Origin: Mycolicibacter longobardus
GTDB lineage: Bacteria; Actinomycetota; Actinomycetes; Mycobacteriales; Mycobacteriaceae
Direction of reading: 5' to 3'
DNA: 64,000 nt
NCBI RefSeq assembly: GCF_002102265.1
Contig: NZ_LQPG01000011.1
Location: forward strand, 222,568-286,567
Positions within the stretch are counted from its first letter, which is position 1; every line of letters begins with the position of its first letter. The notes beneath the pieces were generated by a model. It saw nothing but the letters and a program-made list of their open reading frames with translations, had not been told where the DNA came from and ran no database searches. The position numbers and the translations under genes are program-made. Shown here piece by piece: positions 26,257-39,835 of this stretch.

Positions 26257-27129
26257 ATGTCTTCGATTCACTCCCAAGTCGTTTTCATCACCGGTGGCGC
26301 GCACGGTATCGGCGAGCAGCTGGCCCGGCGGCTGCACTCCCAGGGCGCCTCGGTGGTGGTGACCGACCTGGATGAGGCCGCCCTCAACAAGCTGGCCGAT
26401 GATCTCGGTGACCGGGTGCTGACCGCCGTCGCCGACGTACGGGATCTGGCCGCAATGCAGTCGGTGGCCGCGCAGGCCACACAGCGTTTCGGCGGCATCG
26501 ACACCGTCGTCGCCAACGCCGGCATCGCCAGCTACGGGTCGGTGCTGAATGTGGATCCCGAGACGTTCAAGCGGGTTATCGACGTCGACGTGGTCGGGGT
26601 GTTCAACACCGTGCGGGCCGCGCTGCCGTCGGTCATCGAGCGCCGCGGCTACGTGCTGATCGTGTCCTCGCTGGCGGCGTTCACTCCGCTGGCCGGGATG
26701 GCTTCCTACGATGTGGCCAAGGCCGGGGTCGAGCACTTCGCCAGTGCGCTGCGCCAGGAGGTCGCCTACCAGGGCGTGGAGGTCGGTTCGGCGCACATGG
26801 GCTGGATCGACACCCCCTTGGTTCGCGATACCAAGGCCGATCTGGGGGCTTTCGGCGACATGCTGGCCAAGCTGCCGTGGCCGCTGAACAAGACCACCTC
26901 CGTCGACCAATGTGTTGACGCCTTCGTCGCGGGCATCGAGGGCCGCCGCCGACGCGTCTACTGCCCGCGTTGGGTGGGGGTGTTCCGCTGGCTCAAGCCG
27001 GTGCTGACGTTGCGGGCGGTGGAGGGCCCGTTCGTCAAGGGGGCTGCCACCATCGTGCCGCGGATGGACGCCGAGGTTGCCGCCCTGGGCCGCTCCACCA
27101 GCGCCTACAACGAGAACCTCGAGAAGTAG
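26257..27129 (+). CDS. short-chain dehydrogenase/reductase
   Basis: A 290-aa classical SDR with a cofactor loop TGGAHGIG at residues 13-20. D60-type VTDLDEA after beta-2 suggests NAD preference. NAGIAS, the catalytic Ser in VSSLAAF, and YDVAK (catalytic Tyr/Lys) are all present. It has a C-terminal extension past the core (VYCPRWVGVFRWLKP) typical of the Rv2129c-type enzymes. It stands alone 29 nt after mshC, with a convergent neighbour. The substrate is unknown. Confidence 0.9.
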   Translation: MSSIHSQVVFITGGAHGIGEQLARRLHSQGASVVVTDLDEAALNKLADDLGDRVLTAVADVRDLAAMQSVAAQATQRFGGIDTVVANAGIASYGSVLNVDPETFKRVIDVDVVGVFNTVRAALPSVIERRGYVLIVSSLAAFTPLAGMASYDVAKAGVEHFASALRQEVAYQGVEVGSAHMGWIDTPLVRDTKADLGAFGDMLAKLPWPLNKTTSVDQCVDAFVAGIEGRRRRVYCPRWVGVFRWLKPVLTLRAVEGPFVKGAATIVPRMDAEVAALGRSTSAYNENLEK

Positions 27130-27134
27130 TTGCG

Positions 27135-27197
27135 CGCCGAATGTCCGGTTAATGCACGCGTCAGGGCGGAAAGCGCGTCTTAAGTCGACATTCGGCG
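27135..27197. terminator. bidirectional hairpin between convergent genes
   Basis: CGCCGAATGTC (27135-27145) and GACATTCGGCG (27187-27197) are perfect 11-nt inverted repeats, with a possible inner CGGTTAA/TTAAGTCG extension, separated by about 40 nt. It lies between the SDR gene and the oppositely transcribed PAC2 gene. Confidence 0.55.
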
Positions 27198-27210
27198 TCC
27201 GGGTCCCGCG

Positions 27211-28101
27211 TCAGCGCCGCCGGCGCCGCAGGTAGCGCTCGAACTCGGCCGCCAGCGCGTCGCCGTCGATCTTGTTCAGCGCATCGGTCATGTCGACCTC
27301 GGCGTCGCCGCGTTCCTCCAGCGACGTCACGTAGTCGGCGATCTCGTCGTCCTCGCTGGCCATCTCGGTGACCGCCTGCTCCCACTCTTCGGCCTGGGCC
27401 GGTAGGTCACCCAGCGGAACTTCGACGTCCAGGGCGTCCTCGACGCGACGCAACAGGGCGACCGTCGCCTTGGGGTTGGGTGGCTGCGAGACGTAGTGCG
27501 GCACCGCCGCCCAGAACGTCACCGCCGGAATCCCGGCCGCCACGCAGGCGTCCTGGAACACCCCGGTGATCCCGGTGGGCCCCTCGTAGCGGGTCTCGGT
27601 CAGACCGAAGCGGGCCGCGGACTCGGCCGAATACGCCGCCCCGGACACCGGCACCGGGCGGGTATGGGGGGTGTCGGCCAACAACGCTCCCAGGATCACC
27701 ACGGTGTCGACGTCGAGGTGCTCGATGACCTCCAGCAGCTGCGCGCAGAACGTCCGCCACCGCATGTTGGGTTCCACCCCGTGCATCAGCACGATGTCGC
27801 GGTCGCTGCCCGGGGGACGGCAGTGCGAGATCCGCATCGAGGGCCACACCAGCTCGCGGGTGACGCCGTCGAGCTGGCGGATCACCGGCCGATTCACCTG
27901 GTAGTCGTAGTAGTCCTCGTCGTCGATCTCGACGATCAGCCGGGCCTCCCAGATGTTGTTGAGGTGCTGGACCGCGTCGCTGGCGGCGTCGCCGGCGTCA
28001 TTCCAGCCCTCGAACGCAGCCACGACGATGGTGTCGTGGAGTTCGGGAAGTGCAGCGCCGTCATCCGATCGGGTCACGGAATCAGCGTACGGCGTAGGCA
28101 A
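27211..28101 (-). CDS. PAC2 family protein (Rv2125-like)
   Basis: A 296-aa member of the PAC2 (proteasome assembly chaperone 2-like) family: VAAFEGWNDAGDAASDAV near the start, LVWPSMRISH, VVILGALLADTPHTRPVPV, and a late segment WAAVPHYVSQPPNPKATVALL. The C-terminus is acidic, then basic (YLRRRRR). The start is TTG at 28101; GTG 28077 is an alternative. In eukaryotes PAC2 chaperones assemble 20S rings; the actinobacterial role is unproven, and nearby proteasome genes are 20 kb away. It is divergent from metH and shares the leader region. Confidence 0.85.
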   Translation of the reverse strand: MPTPYADSVTRSDDGAALPELHDTIVVAAFEGWNDAGDAASDAVQHLNNIWEARLIVEIDDEDYYDYQVNRPVIRQLDGVTRELVWPSMRISHCRPPGSDRDIVLMHGVEPNMRWRTFCAQLLEVIEHLDVDTVVILGALLADTPHTRPVPVSGAAYSAESAARFGLTETRYEGPTGITGVFQDACVAAGIPAVTFWAAVPHYVSQPPNPKATVALLRRVEDALDVEVPLGDLPAQAEEWEQAVTEMASEDDEIADYVTSLEERGDAEVDMTDALNKIDGDALAAEFERYLRRRRR

Positions 28102-28185
28102 AGATCACGGGTCCCACCGGACCGGCCGAGTCGCCCTGTTCGTCAGGGCATTCGTCCCCACGCTGGGTGACAACGTAGACTTTTC

Positions 28186-28280
28186 ACGGTCGAGAGGCGT
28201 TGCAACGGTTCGCCGGGTACCTGCCGGTAGCCGCCACGCTCGACAGAGTTAAGGACGCCTTCCGTCAGGAAGGAGCCCGC
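28186..28280 (+). promoter_or_regulatory. candidate S-adenosylhomocysteine (SAH) riboswitch upstream of metH
   Basis: The leader shows the SAH-riboswitch arrangement. P1 is GTCGAG (28189-28194) with CTCGAC (28239-28244). The conserved-looking GAGAGGCGTTGCAACGG is followed by an internal hairpin (CGGTT/AGCCG). A pseudoknot is possible between GGCGTT (28196-28201) and GACGCC (28254-28259). Immediately after, CCTTCC/GGAAGG (28258-28273) can sequester the metH Shine-Dalgarno AAGGAG (28269-28274). The pseudoknot and the anti-SD hairpin share bases, so ligand binding would free the ribosome site, an ON switch that fits SAH-class behaviour. No cobalamin-riboswitch box is seen. Confidence 0.62.
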
Positions 28281-32006
<3,726 letters not shown>

Positions 32007-32009
32007 GCC

Positions 32010-32720
32010 TTGGCGCTGCGCGCGGTGCTGTGCGACATGGACGGCACCCTGGTCGACTCCGAGAAGCTCTGGGATGTCGCGATGGACGCGCTCTACGACC
32101 GCCTCGGCGGGGTGCTGACACCGGAAGTCCGGGCGACGACGGTCGGGGGGTGTGCGGAGAACACCATGCGGATCGTCTACGGCGACCTGGGTCTGGATCC
32201 CGACCCGGCGGCGATGGCGGATTCGGCGCGCTGGCTGCACGACTACACCGGCGAGCTGTTCGACGCCGGCCTGCCCTGGTGTGACGGCGCGCGGGAGCTG
32301 CTGGATGCGTTGGCTGCCGCGGCGGTGCCGACTGCCCTGGTGACCAACACCCCGCGGCTGCTGGCCGAGCGGGCGCTCAACAGCATCGGGCGCCACTATT
32401 TCTCGGTCGTGGTCTGCGGCGACGAGGTGGCCTTCGGCAAGCCGGCGCCGGATCCCTACCTGCGGGCCGCCGAGCTGCTGGACCTTGATCCGCGCTGGTG
32501 TCTGGCCGTGGAGGATTCGCCGACCGGGGCCGCCGCGGCCGAGGCGGCCGGCTGCGCGGTACTGGTGGCGCCCAATGCGGTGCCGGTGCCGGCAGGACCG
32601 CGACGCCGCCAGGTGGGGTCCCTGGTCGGGCTCGGGCTGGCGGACCTGCACGAAATCTACGTCGAGCTGGCCGCCCCTTCCCCTCGCGAGCGTGCGTGTT
32701 TGCACGCCGACACGCCGTGA
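32010..32720 (+). CDS. HAD-superfamily hydrolase
   Basis: A 236-aa HAD phosphatase of the beta-phosphoglucomutase/phosphonatase type. Motif I is DMDGTLVDSE at residues 9-18, motif II Thr is in ALVTNTPR, motif III Lys in FGKPAPDPY, and motif IV in AVEDSPTGAAAA. The helical cap lies between motifs I and II. The start is a TTG at 32010, 3 nt after the metH stop, so it is probably co-translated with metH. The last 15 residues overlap a GC-rich hairpin (GCGAGCGTGC with GCACGCTCGC). Substrate unknown. Confidence 0.87.
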   Translation: MALRAVLCDMDGTLVDSEKLWDVAMDALYDRLGGVLTPEVRATTVGGCAENTMRIVYGDLGLDPDPAAMADSARWLHDYTGELFDAGLPWCDGARELLDALAAAAVPTALVTNTPRLLAERALNSIGRHYFSVVVCGDEVAFGKPAPDPYLRAAELLDLDPRWCLAVEDSPTGAAAAEAAGCAVLVAPNAVPVPAGPRRRQVGSLVGLGLADLHEIYVELAAPSPRERACLHADTP

Positions 32721-32798
32721 AAGCTGTACATCCGTGCACGCTCGCCCCGGCGCCGGAACCAGCGCGGACGAAACTGCCGTGACCGCCCCCGATGCCGC

Positions 32799-33080
32799 AT
32801 GAAACAATCGCTGCTCGTGAAGACCTTCGAGGAGCTGTTCGCCGAACTCGGTGAGCGGGCCGCCACCCGGCCGGCCGGCAGCGCCACTGTGGCCGCGCTG
32901 GACGCCGGGGTGCACACCGTCGGCAAGAAGATCCTGGAGGAGGCCGGCGAGGTGTGGCTGGCCGCCGAGCACGAATCCGACGACGCCCTGGCCGGCGAGA
33001 TCAGCCAACTGCTGTATTGGACCCAGGTGCTGATGATCTCGCGTGGCCTCACCCTGGCCGACGTGTACCGGAAGCTATGA
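32799..33080 (+). CDS. hisE: phosphoribosyl-ATP pyrophosphatase HisE
   Basis: A 93-aa MazG-like pyrophosphatase catalysing the second step of histidine synthesis (PR-ATP to PR-AMP). Signatures are [14 protein letters not shown], the metal-binding [18 protein letters not shown] with the E-E/D pattern, and [18 protein letters not shown]. Its length equals that of Rv2122c as recalled. Unlike HisIE fusions it stands alone, as in mycobacteria. ATG start; the stop overlaps hisG as ATGA. Confidence 0.95.
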   Translation: MKQSLLVKTFEELFAELGERAATRPAGSATVAALDAGVHTVGKKILEEAGEVWLAAEHESDDALAGEISQLLYWTQVLMISRGLTLADVYRKL

Positions 33081-33943
33081 GCATGTTGCGTGTCGCGGTT
33101 CCCAACAAGGGCGCGCTCAGTGAATCCGCCGCGGCGATGCTGTCGGAGGCCGGCTACCGCAGCCGCGCCGATTCCAAGGACCTGACGGTCATCGACCCGG
33201 CCAACAAGGTCGAGTTCTTCTTCCTGCGGCCCAAGGACATCGCCATCTACGTCGGGTCGGGCGAACTCGACTTCGGGATCACCGGGCGGGACCTGGCGGC
33301 TGAATCCGGCGCCCCGGTGGCCGAGCGGTTGGCCTTGGGCTTCGGGTCGTCGCGATTCCGCTACGCCGCCCCCGCCGGGCGCGACTGGGTCGCCGCGGAT
33401 CTGGCCGGCAAGCGAATCGCCACCGCTTACCCCAACCTGGTTCGTAAGGATTTGGCGGCCAAAGGGATTGAAGCCACAGTCATCCGGCTCGACGGGGCCG
33501 TGGAGATCTCGATCCAGCTCGGGGTGGCCGACGCCATCGCCGACGTGGTGGGCTCCGGGCGCACCCTGCGCCAGCACGGTCTGGTGGCTTTCGGTGAATC
33601 GCTGTGCGATTCCGAAGCGGTGTTGATCGAGGGCGCGGAATCCAATGGCCGCAGCGCCCAGACCGCCGCCGCCCGCGACCAATTGGCGGCCCGGGTGCAG
33701 GGCGTGGTGTTCGGCCAGCAGTATCTGATGCTGGATTACGACTGTCCGCGTGCGGTGCTCGACCAGGCCACCGCGATCACCCCCGGCCTGGAGTCACCCA
33801 CCATCGCCCCGTTGGCCGACCCGGACTGGGCGGCGGTGCGCGCGCTGGTGCCGCGGCGCGGGGTCAACGCCATCATGGACGAACTGGCCGCGATCGGGGC
33901 GAAAGCCATCCTCGCCTCGGACATCAGATTCTGCCGATTTTGA
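33077..33943 (+). CDS. hisG: ATP phosphoribosyltransferase HisG (long form)
   Basis: A 288-aa long-form enzyme for the committed step of histidine synthesis, with C-terminal ACT-like regulatory domain for histidine feedback. Characteristic blocks are [31 protein letters not shown], the PRPP-binding [19 protein letters not shown] and the C-terminal [20 protein letters not shown] 33077 overlaps hisE; ATG 33083 would give the shorter MLRVAV start. It corresponds to Rv2121c. Confidence 0.96.
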   Translation: MSMLRVAVPNKGALSESAAAMLSEAGYRSRADSKDLTVIDPANKVEFFFLRPKDIAIYVGSGELDFGITGRDLAAESGAPVAERLALGFGSSRFRYAAPAGRDWVAADLAGKRIATAYPNLVRKDLAAKGIEATVIRLDGAVEISIQLGVADAIADVVGSGRTLRQHGLVAFGESLCDSEAVLIEGAESNGRSAQTAAARDQLAARVQGVVFGQQYLMLDYDCPRAVLDQATAITPGLESPTIAPLADPDWAAVRALVPRRGVNAIMDELAAIGAKAILASDIRFCRF

Positions 33944-34013
33944 TCAGTACCGGTGGCCCGCGCGTCGCCGTGTTAGCGTCCGGTGATCCGCTCGACTGGC
34001 CCTGGAGGTTGTG

Positions 34014-34496
34014 GTGACGCATTTCATCGTGCTGGTGCTCGCGCTGTTGATCGGTGCCGTCGCCGGACTGCGCGCGTTCACCGCGCCGGCCGTGATGGCT
34101 TGGGCGGCCGCGCTGCACTGGATCAACCTGGACGGGACCTGGGTCCAGTGGCTGAGCCACCCGGTGACCGTCACCGTGTTGACGGTGCTGGCCGTCGGCG
34201 AACTCATCACCGACCAATTGCCCAGCACCCCGAATCGCACCGTGCCCCTGCAGTTCATCGCGCGGATCCTGCTGGGCGGGTTCGCGGGCGCGGTGCTCGG
34301 CACCGCCTGGAACTTCACCTGGACCGCACTCGGCGCGGCCATGATCGGCGCGGTGATCGGCACCCTGGTCGGTCTCGGGATGCGCCAGCGCCTGGTCGCG
34401 GCCAATGACGGCCACGACCTGCCGATCGCATTGCTGGAGGACAGTGTCGCGGTGCTGAGCGGTATCGCGATCGCCGCGCTGACCGCGGTGGTGTGA
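34014..34496 (+). CDS. DUF4126-type small membrane protein (Rv2120c-like)
   Basis: From GTG 34014, with GGAGG at 34004-34008, the product is 160 aa, the recalled length of Rv2120c. It has four hydrophobic stretches: residues 3-25 (FIVLVLALLIGAVAGLRAF), 45-62, 80-105 (ILLGGFAGAVLGTAW) with Gly-rich AALGAAMIGAVIGTLVGLG, and 140-160. Polar residues are few. The GTG at 34011 is only 2 nt from the SD and less likely. No function is known. It lies downstream of hisG. Confidence 0.75.
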   Translation: MTHFIVLVLALLIGAVAGLRAFTAPAVMAWAAALHWINLDGTWVQWLSHPVTVTVLTVLAVGELITDQLPSTPNRTVPLQFIARILLGGFAGAVLGTAWNFTWTALGAAMIGAVIGTLVGLGMRQRLVAANDGHDLPIALLEDSVAVLSGIAIAALTAVV

Positions 34497-34506
34497 GTCC
34501 CGAGGT

Positions 34507-35279
34507 TCAGCGCCGCTGCACCAGCAGCGCCTGCGCCGAGGTTCCGACGAACCCGGTGTGATCGAACAGCTCCGCGGTGGTCACGCCGACCCCGTCCGGG
34601 CCGATCGAGGCGCGGGCCCGCAGTCCGAACGTCTCTCCGTCCGGCAGCCGATGCAGATGCACAACGGTGTCGGTGTTCATGAACATGTACTCGTCGGCGT
34701 TCAGCGTGGCGCCGACTCCGTTCGCCGAGTCGACCACCATCGCCAGCCGCTGCAGGGCGGTGGTCGGCTCGGTGTCGACCAGGTGCACCAGCGGAGTCAG
34801 CCACGACGTCGCCGTACCGTCGGGTGAGTCCGGCTGGACAACCCAACCCATGGATTTGGCGTATCCGTCGGCCTGGGCGAACCACTCCGGCGGCGGCAGG
34901 GCCGGACCCCTGGTCAGGGGCGGGTGGCGGTCGGAGGCCACCGCGGCGGTGTCGGAGGTGGCCAGCGCCCACGCGCTCAGGCGTGCCACCGGCCGGTCGT
35001 CGTCGCAGGTGAGCATCTCGGCTTCCAGCAGACAGATCCGCCGGCCCGGCCGCGGCACCCGGGCCCGCACCCGCACCGGGGCCACCGGTACTCCTCCCAG
35101 GATGTCGAGGCTCAACCGGGCGATCCGCTGTCCCGATCCGTCGATAAGCCGCTCGATCTCGCGGGTGAGCAGCGCCAGCGGCGGCGAGCCGTGCTGCAGG
35201 GGGCCCCAGTGACTGCGGGTCAGGTCATCGGATTCGAAGACGTCCTCGGAATTGCCGACCCGATGGTAGTAGCTGCCCG

Positions 35280-35283
<4 letters not shown>
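34507..35283 (-). CDS. acyl-CoA thioesterase family protein (double hot-dog)
   Basis: A 258-aa protein from ATG 35283, overlapping the nuclease stop as ATGA. The N-terminal half has WGPLQHGSPPLALLTREIERL and a beta-rich VPVAPVRVRARVPRPGRR; the C-terminal half has the matching VVDSANGVG and LNADEYMFMNTDTVVHLHR. This doubled hot-dog layout fits TesB-like/4HBT_3 thioesterases that cleave acyl-CoA. A longer N-terminal extension would run into the nuclease gene and is rejected. Substrate unknown. Confidence 0.82.
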
Positions 35284-36982
<1,699 letters not shown>

Positions 36983-37009
36983 GCGATCCGGTCAGGTTAG
37001 GTTCCTACT

Positions 37010-37342
37010 GTGCTGCCCGATCCCGAGGTCGCCCGCGTAGTCGAGCGGCTGCGTGCCGTGCGGTTCCTGCTGGAGCGCGCCAACGAGGAATGGGGCCGGC
37101 AGCTGTTCGTCGCCACCGACTCTGCCGGCACGGTTGAGGCGAGCGTCGATGCTCAGCGCCGCCTGGTCGACCTTCGCATCCTCGATGACCGGATCATGAA
37201 CCTGGGTGCGCACGATGTCTCCGGTCGGATCAACGAAGCGATGTGGGTGGCAAGTGATTTCGCTGCTTCCTCGGTGGAGGAGGATGTCGGCGCGCTGGAG
37301 CATGAGATCGCCGCGGCCCTGGCCGAACCGGACGGAACGTGA
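37010..37342 (+). CDS. YbaB/EbfC-like small protein
   Basis: A 110-aa helical protein whose middle strand pattern (LFVATDSAGTVEASVDAQRRLVDLRI) fits the YbaB/EbfC nucleoid-associated fold, with long flanking helices. Such proteins are commonly encoded next to WXG100/ESX substrates in mycobacteria. It is the first gene of the island that separates trmI from DUF503 (adjacent, as I recall, in M. tuberculosis). GTG start. Whether it binds DNA or serves as a secretion chaperone is unknown. Confidence 0.65.
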   Translation: MLPDPEVARVVERLRAVRFLLERANEEWGRQLFVATDSAGTVEASVDAQRRLVDLRILDDRIMNLGAHDVSGRINEAMWVASDFAASSVEEDVGALEHEIAAALAEPDGT

Positions 37343-37345
37343 ACC

Positions 37346-37783
37346 TCAGGGCGCCCAGAGCCGCGCATTCATCGCATGCGCCGACGGTGGTTCCACGTCC
37401 ACGGCCCCGTCGGCGCCGATCGTGTACGGGAAGATCAGTCCTATCGCCGCGCCTTCGCGGTGTTCGACGCTGAGCTCGATCCCGTCGAGGCGACGCTCGG
37501 GCAACGTCACGTTCAAGGCGACGACGGCGGCCCGCAGGCTGTCCTTGACCGCGGTCACGGCTCGCCAGTGCGCCGCCAGTTGTTCGACGACGGTCAATTC
37601 GGCGGACGCCGGGTAGTTGGGTGCGATCATCGCGTGCTCGCCGTCGACAGACACCGCCAGCGCGAAGGGCAGGAACTCACCGCGGGCCGCGATGTTTTCC
37701 AGCGCGAGATCGACCGCGGCTTCGGTGAGTCCGTCCAGGTCGGCCTGCGCCTGTTCGGTCACGTTGTCGCGCCAGCTCGGCAT
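37346..37783 (-). CDS. unrecognised 145-aa protein in the WXG toxin island
   Basis: A soluble acidic protein with an N-terminal helix (WRDNVTEQAQADLDGLTEAAVDLALEN), then beta strands: LPFALAVSVDGEHAMIAP, and late GIELSVEHREGAAIGLIFPYTI. No catalytic motif, signal peptide or known family is recognised. It is convergent with the YbaB-like gene and divergent from the WXG operon. Its size and acidic nature are like small immunity proteins, but that is only positional inference. Confidence 0.6.
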   Translation of the reverse strand: MPSWRDNVTEQAQADLDGLTEAAVDLALENIAARGEFLPFALAVSVDGEHAMIAPNYPASAELTVVEQLAAHWRAVTAVKDSLRAAVVALNVTLPERRLDGIELSVEHREGAAIGLIFPYTIGADGAVDVEPPSAHAMNARLWAP

Positions 37784-37858
37784 GCGCTGATCGCCTCCTC
37801 GTCAGTCGGCCTCAACGGTAACCTGTCACCACGGCATCGTTCACGGCAGCGGGTAGGC

Positions 37859-38188
37859 ATGGCAGACATCATCCGGGTACAGGTGGAAGCGCTCGCCGCT
37901 CAGTCCAAGAACGCCACCGACGCCGCCGAGGAGATCGGGCAGCGGCTGGCCGGTTTGCGCACCCGCATGGACAACCTGGCGAGCACCTGGACCGGCGGCA
38001 CAGCCGCGCCGGCGTATCTGGACATCTGGAACGAAATCAGCGAAGAGTGCCACGACATGATCGAGGACCTGAGCTGGATCGGAAAGTCGCTGTCGGCCGC
38101 CGCCTCTGCCTACACCCGCATGGAGCACGGTGCCGTGCAGGCATTCCACGAGGTGAACCGCTCGGCACCCGACAGCGGCAGGCTCTGA
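37859..38188 (+). CDS. WXG100-family (Esx-like) secretion partner A
   Basis: A 109-aa helix-turn-helix protein. WxG lies in ASTWTGGTAAPAYLDIW near residue 44, with amphipathic helices on both sides and a C-terminal tail. No conventional signal peptide is present, as expected for type VII secretion. It is followed by partner B after 2 nt and by the toxin, the order esx-esx-toxin-immunity known from the EsxF-EsxE-CpnT-IFT locus. It is similar to the C-terminal 90 residues of the fusion protein at 40891-42315, so the two are paralogues. Confidence 0.82.
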   Translation: MADIIRVQVEALAAQSKNATDAAEEIGQRLAGLRTRMDNLASTWTGGTAAPAYLDIWNEISEECHDMIEDLSWIGKSLSAAASAYTRMEHGAVQAFHEVNRSAPDSGRL

Positions 38189-38190
38189 TC

Positions 38191-38481
38191 ATGGTGCGGC
38201 GCACCGTCAATGAAGAAGACCTTGTCGACGCGGCCCACGCGATGCGGCAGTTCTGCGGGATCATGAAGCAGCGGCTCGACGGGGTGGCCGACGGTCTGAA
38301 GGGTTTGCAGCAGGACTGGGACGGCATCGCCTTCGACGCATTCCTGGACAGGGTGCACGGCTGGCAGCGCTGGGCCGACGAGATGAACGAGGTGCTGTCG
38401 ACCATGGAGCGCAACGCGCATATCGCCCATCGCAACTACACTCACAACGCGGAGGTCAACATCGCCATGTGGGGCGGCTAG
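38191..38481 (+). CDS. WXG100-like secretion partner B
   Basis: A 96-aa all-helical protein with WDG in LQQDWDGIAFDAFL near residue 43, the turn position of WXG proteins, and a C-terminal MWGG. It shares the TVxExxL start, VADGL, the ERN-xxxA-NY block and MWGG with the product of the minus-strand gene at 40528-40821, so both belong to one family. It starts 2 nt after partner A stops. It probably forms the heterodimer that escorts the toxin (inference from CpnT/LXG systems). Confidence 0.78.
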   Translation: MVRRTVNEEDLVDAAHAMRQFCGIMKQRLDGVADGLKGLQQDWDGIAFDAFLDRVHGWQRWADEMNEVLSTMERNAHIAHRNYTHNAEVNIAMWGG

Positions 38482-38521
38482 CGGCTGCTCAGGCGGGTGG
38501 ATAGTCGGGCGGGGGTGTGGC

Positions 38522-39835
38522 GTGAGCACCGATGTCGATCCGGAGCTGTTCTACGACACCGCGATCGCCTACAAGCAGGACAGTGATGCGGCCGCGGCGG
38601 CGCTGGGAAAGCTCGCCGATGTGGAGACCTCGAACGCGGCGGGCAGCAACGGGGTCGGCCCGCAGTGGGCGGCGAGCTACGACTCCGCGGCCGACGACGT
38701 GGGGCAGGTGGCGTACCGGCTCGTCAACGTGTTGCACAACCTGGGCAACCTGTTGCGTCAGAACGGCATCAATCACGATCAGAGCGAAGAGGCATCAACG
38801 CTGAACCGGCACAACGAGTTCGGTGATCCAATCCCTCCGCCAGGGGAGACCACCGGAACGTTCCTGGGCGCGCCGGTCGACGTCGGCACGGTCAAGGGAG
38901 GTGATGACCCAGAGCCGCTGGGCTGGGATCTGGTGCGTGACCGGATCACCGACGGCTGGCCCAACGGTCATCCGGACCGGCTGTGGGCGGCGTCGTCGGC
39001 GTGGACGACCTTCGGTCACGATCTCGTTGCCGTCAACGATCAGGCCAGCCCGGCCGAGTTGGCGCTGATCACCGGCGTCGATGCCGCGGAGATCGGCGCG
39101 GTGACCGCGCGGATGAACGAGGCCAGAATCATCAACACCGATGTGGCCGGCGCGTGCGGTGACCTGGGGCGGGCATCCAAGGCCTACGGCGACAAGATGG
39201 AGACCACCAAGTTCGGGATGAAGTTGCTGGTGCTGGAATTGTTTCTGCTCAAACAGCTTCTTGATTCGCCGCGTCTCTGGCCGCTGCGTGACTGGGCCAT
39301 GGCGAAGTTCACCGACACCGCGGTCGAAACCATCAACAACCTCAACACCGCGCTGCGGACCACCGCCGGCACGACGATGTTGGATCTGGGTGCCGCGTCC
39401 CTGTCGATGAGTACGGCGCTGCCCGCCGCTAAGAAACTGCTGGATCTCGTACCCCGCCGGGTGAACCCGACCTCGGCCGAACGGGTCAATGACAACCGCC
39501 GTAAGGGCTCACGCGCCGAGCAGCGGGCCGGGATCGATCCGAACGTCAAGAAGCGACGGATAGCCGTCAAGAGCCCGGCTCCGGGAAAGCCAAGGTATCG
39601 GATCCCCGACGAAATCGATGACGAGAACCGGGTGCTACGTGAGGTCAAGAACGTCAAGACCCTCACGGCTACCCAGCAACTCCGGGACATGGCCGAATGG
39701 GCCCGCGACAACGGCTACAAGATGGTGATCGTGGTGGACAAGGGCCGAACGGATGTTGGCGATGTGGAGCAGTTCCTGGAAGGGAAGTACAAGGGCCTGG
39801 ATGTGGTGATCGACGAGAGCATAAACCTGTCATGA
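38522..39835 (+). CDS. type VII secretion polymorphic toxin: WXG-like N-terminus plus restriction-endonuclease-fold C-terminus
   Basis: A 437-aa protein. Residues 1-95 are helical with a WXG-like turn (GPQWAASYDSAADDV); residues 120-320 form a helical/Ala-rich middle. From about 325 the C-terminal module reads RRKGSRAEQRAGI, YRIPDEIDDENR and LREVKNVKTLTATQQLRD, then GYKMVIVV. The D...ExK pattern and surrounding strand order fit Tox-REase-type nuclease warheads. GTG start; the gene follows the two WXG partners and overlaps the immunity gene as ATGA. Nuclease activity is inferred from the motif. Confidence 0.8.
   Translation: MSTDVDPELFYDTAIAYKQDSDAAAAALGKLADVETSNAAGSNGVGPQWAASYDSAADDVGQVAYRLVNVLHNLGNLLRQNGINHDQSEEASTLNRHNEFGDPIPPPGETTGTFLGAPVDVGTVKGGDDPEPLGWDLVRDRITDGWPNGHPDRLWAASSAWTTFGHDLVAVNDQASPAELALITGVDAAEIGAVTARMNEARIINTDVAGACGDLGRASKAYGDKMETTKFGMKLLVLELFLLKQLLDSPRLWPLRDWAMAKFTDTAVETINNLNTALRTTAGTTMLDLGAASLSMSTALPAAKKLLDLVPRRVNPTSAERVNDNRRKGSRAEQRAGIDPNVKKRRIAVKSPAPGKPRYRIPDEIDDENRVLREVKNVKTLTATQQLRDMAEWARDNGYKMVIVVDKGRTDVGDVEQFLEGKYKGLDVVIDESINLS

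Noticed and set aside
28200..28280. N-terminal extension of MetH reading through the leader
   Set aside because: The extension covers the structured riboswitch-like region. The GTG at 28281 has a strong Shine-Dalgarno and gives the family N-terminus.
28102..28280. Cobalamin riboswitch upstream of metH
   Set aside because: No B12-box-like sequence or large multi-stem layout is visible; the short pseudoknotted leader fits the SAH class better.
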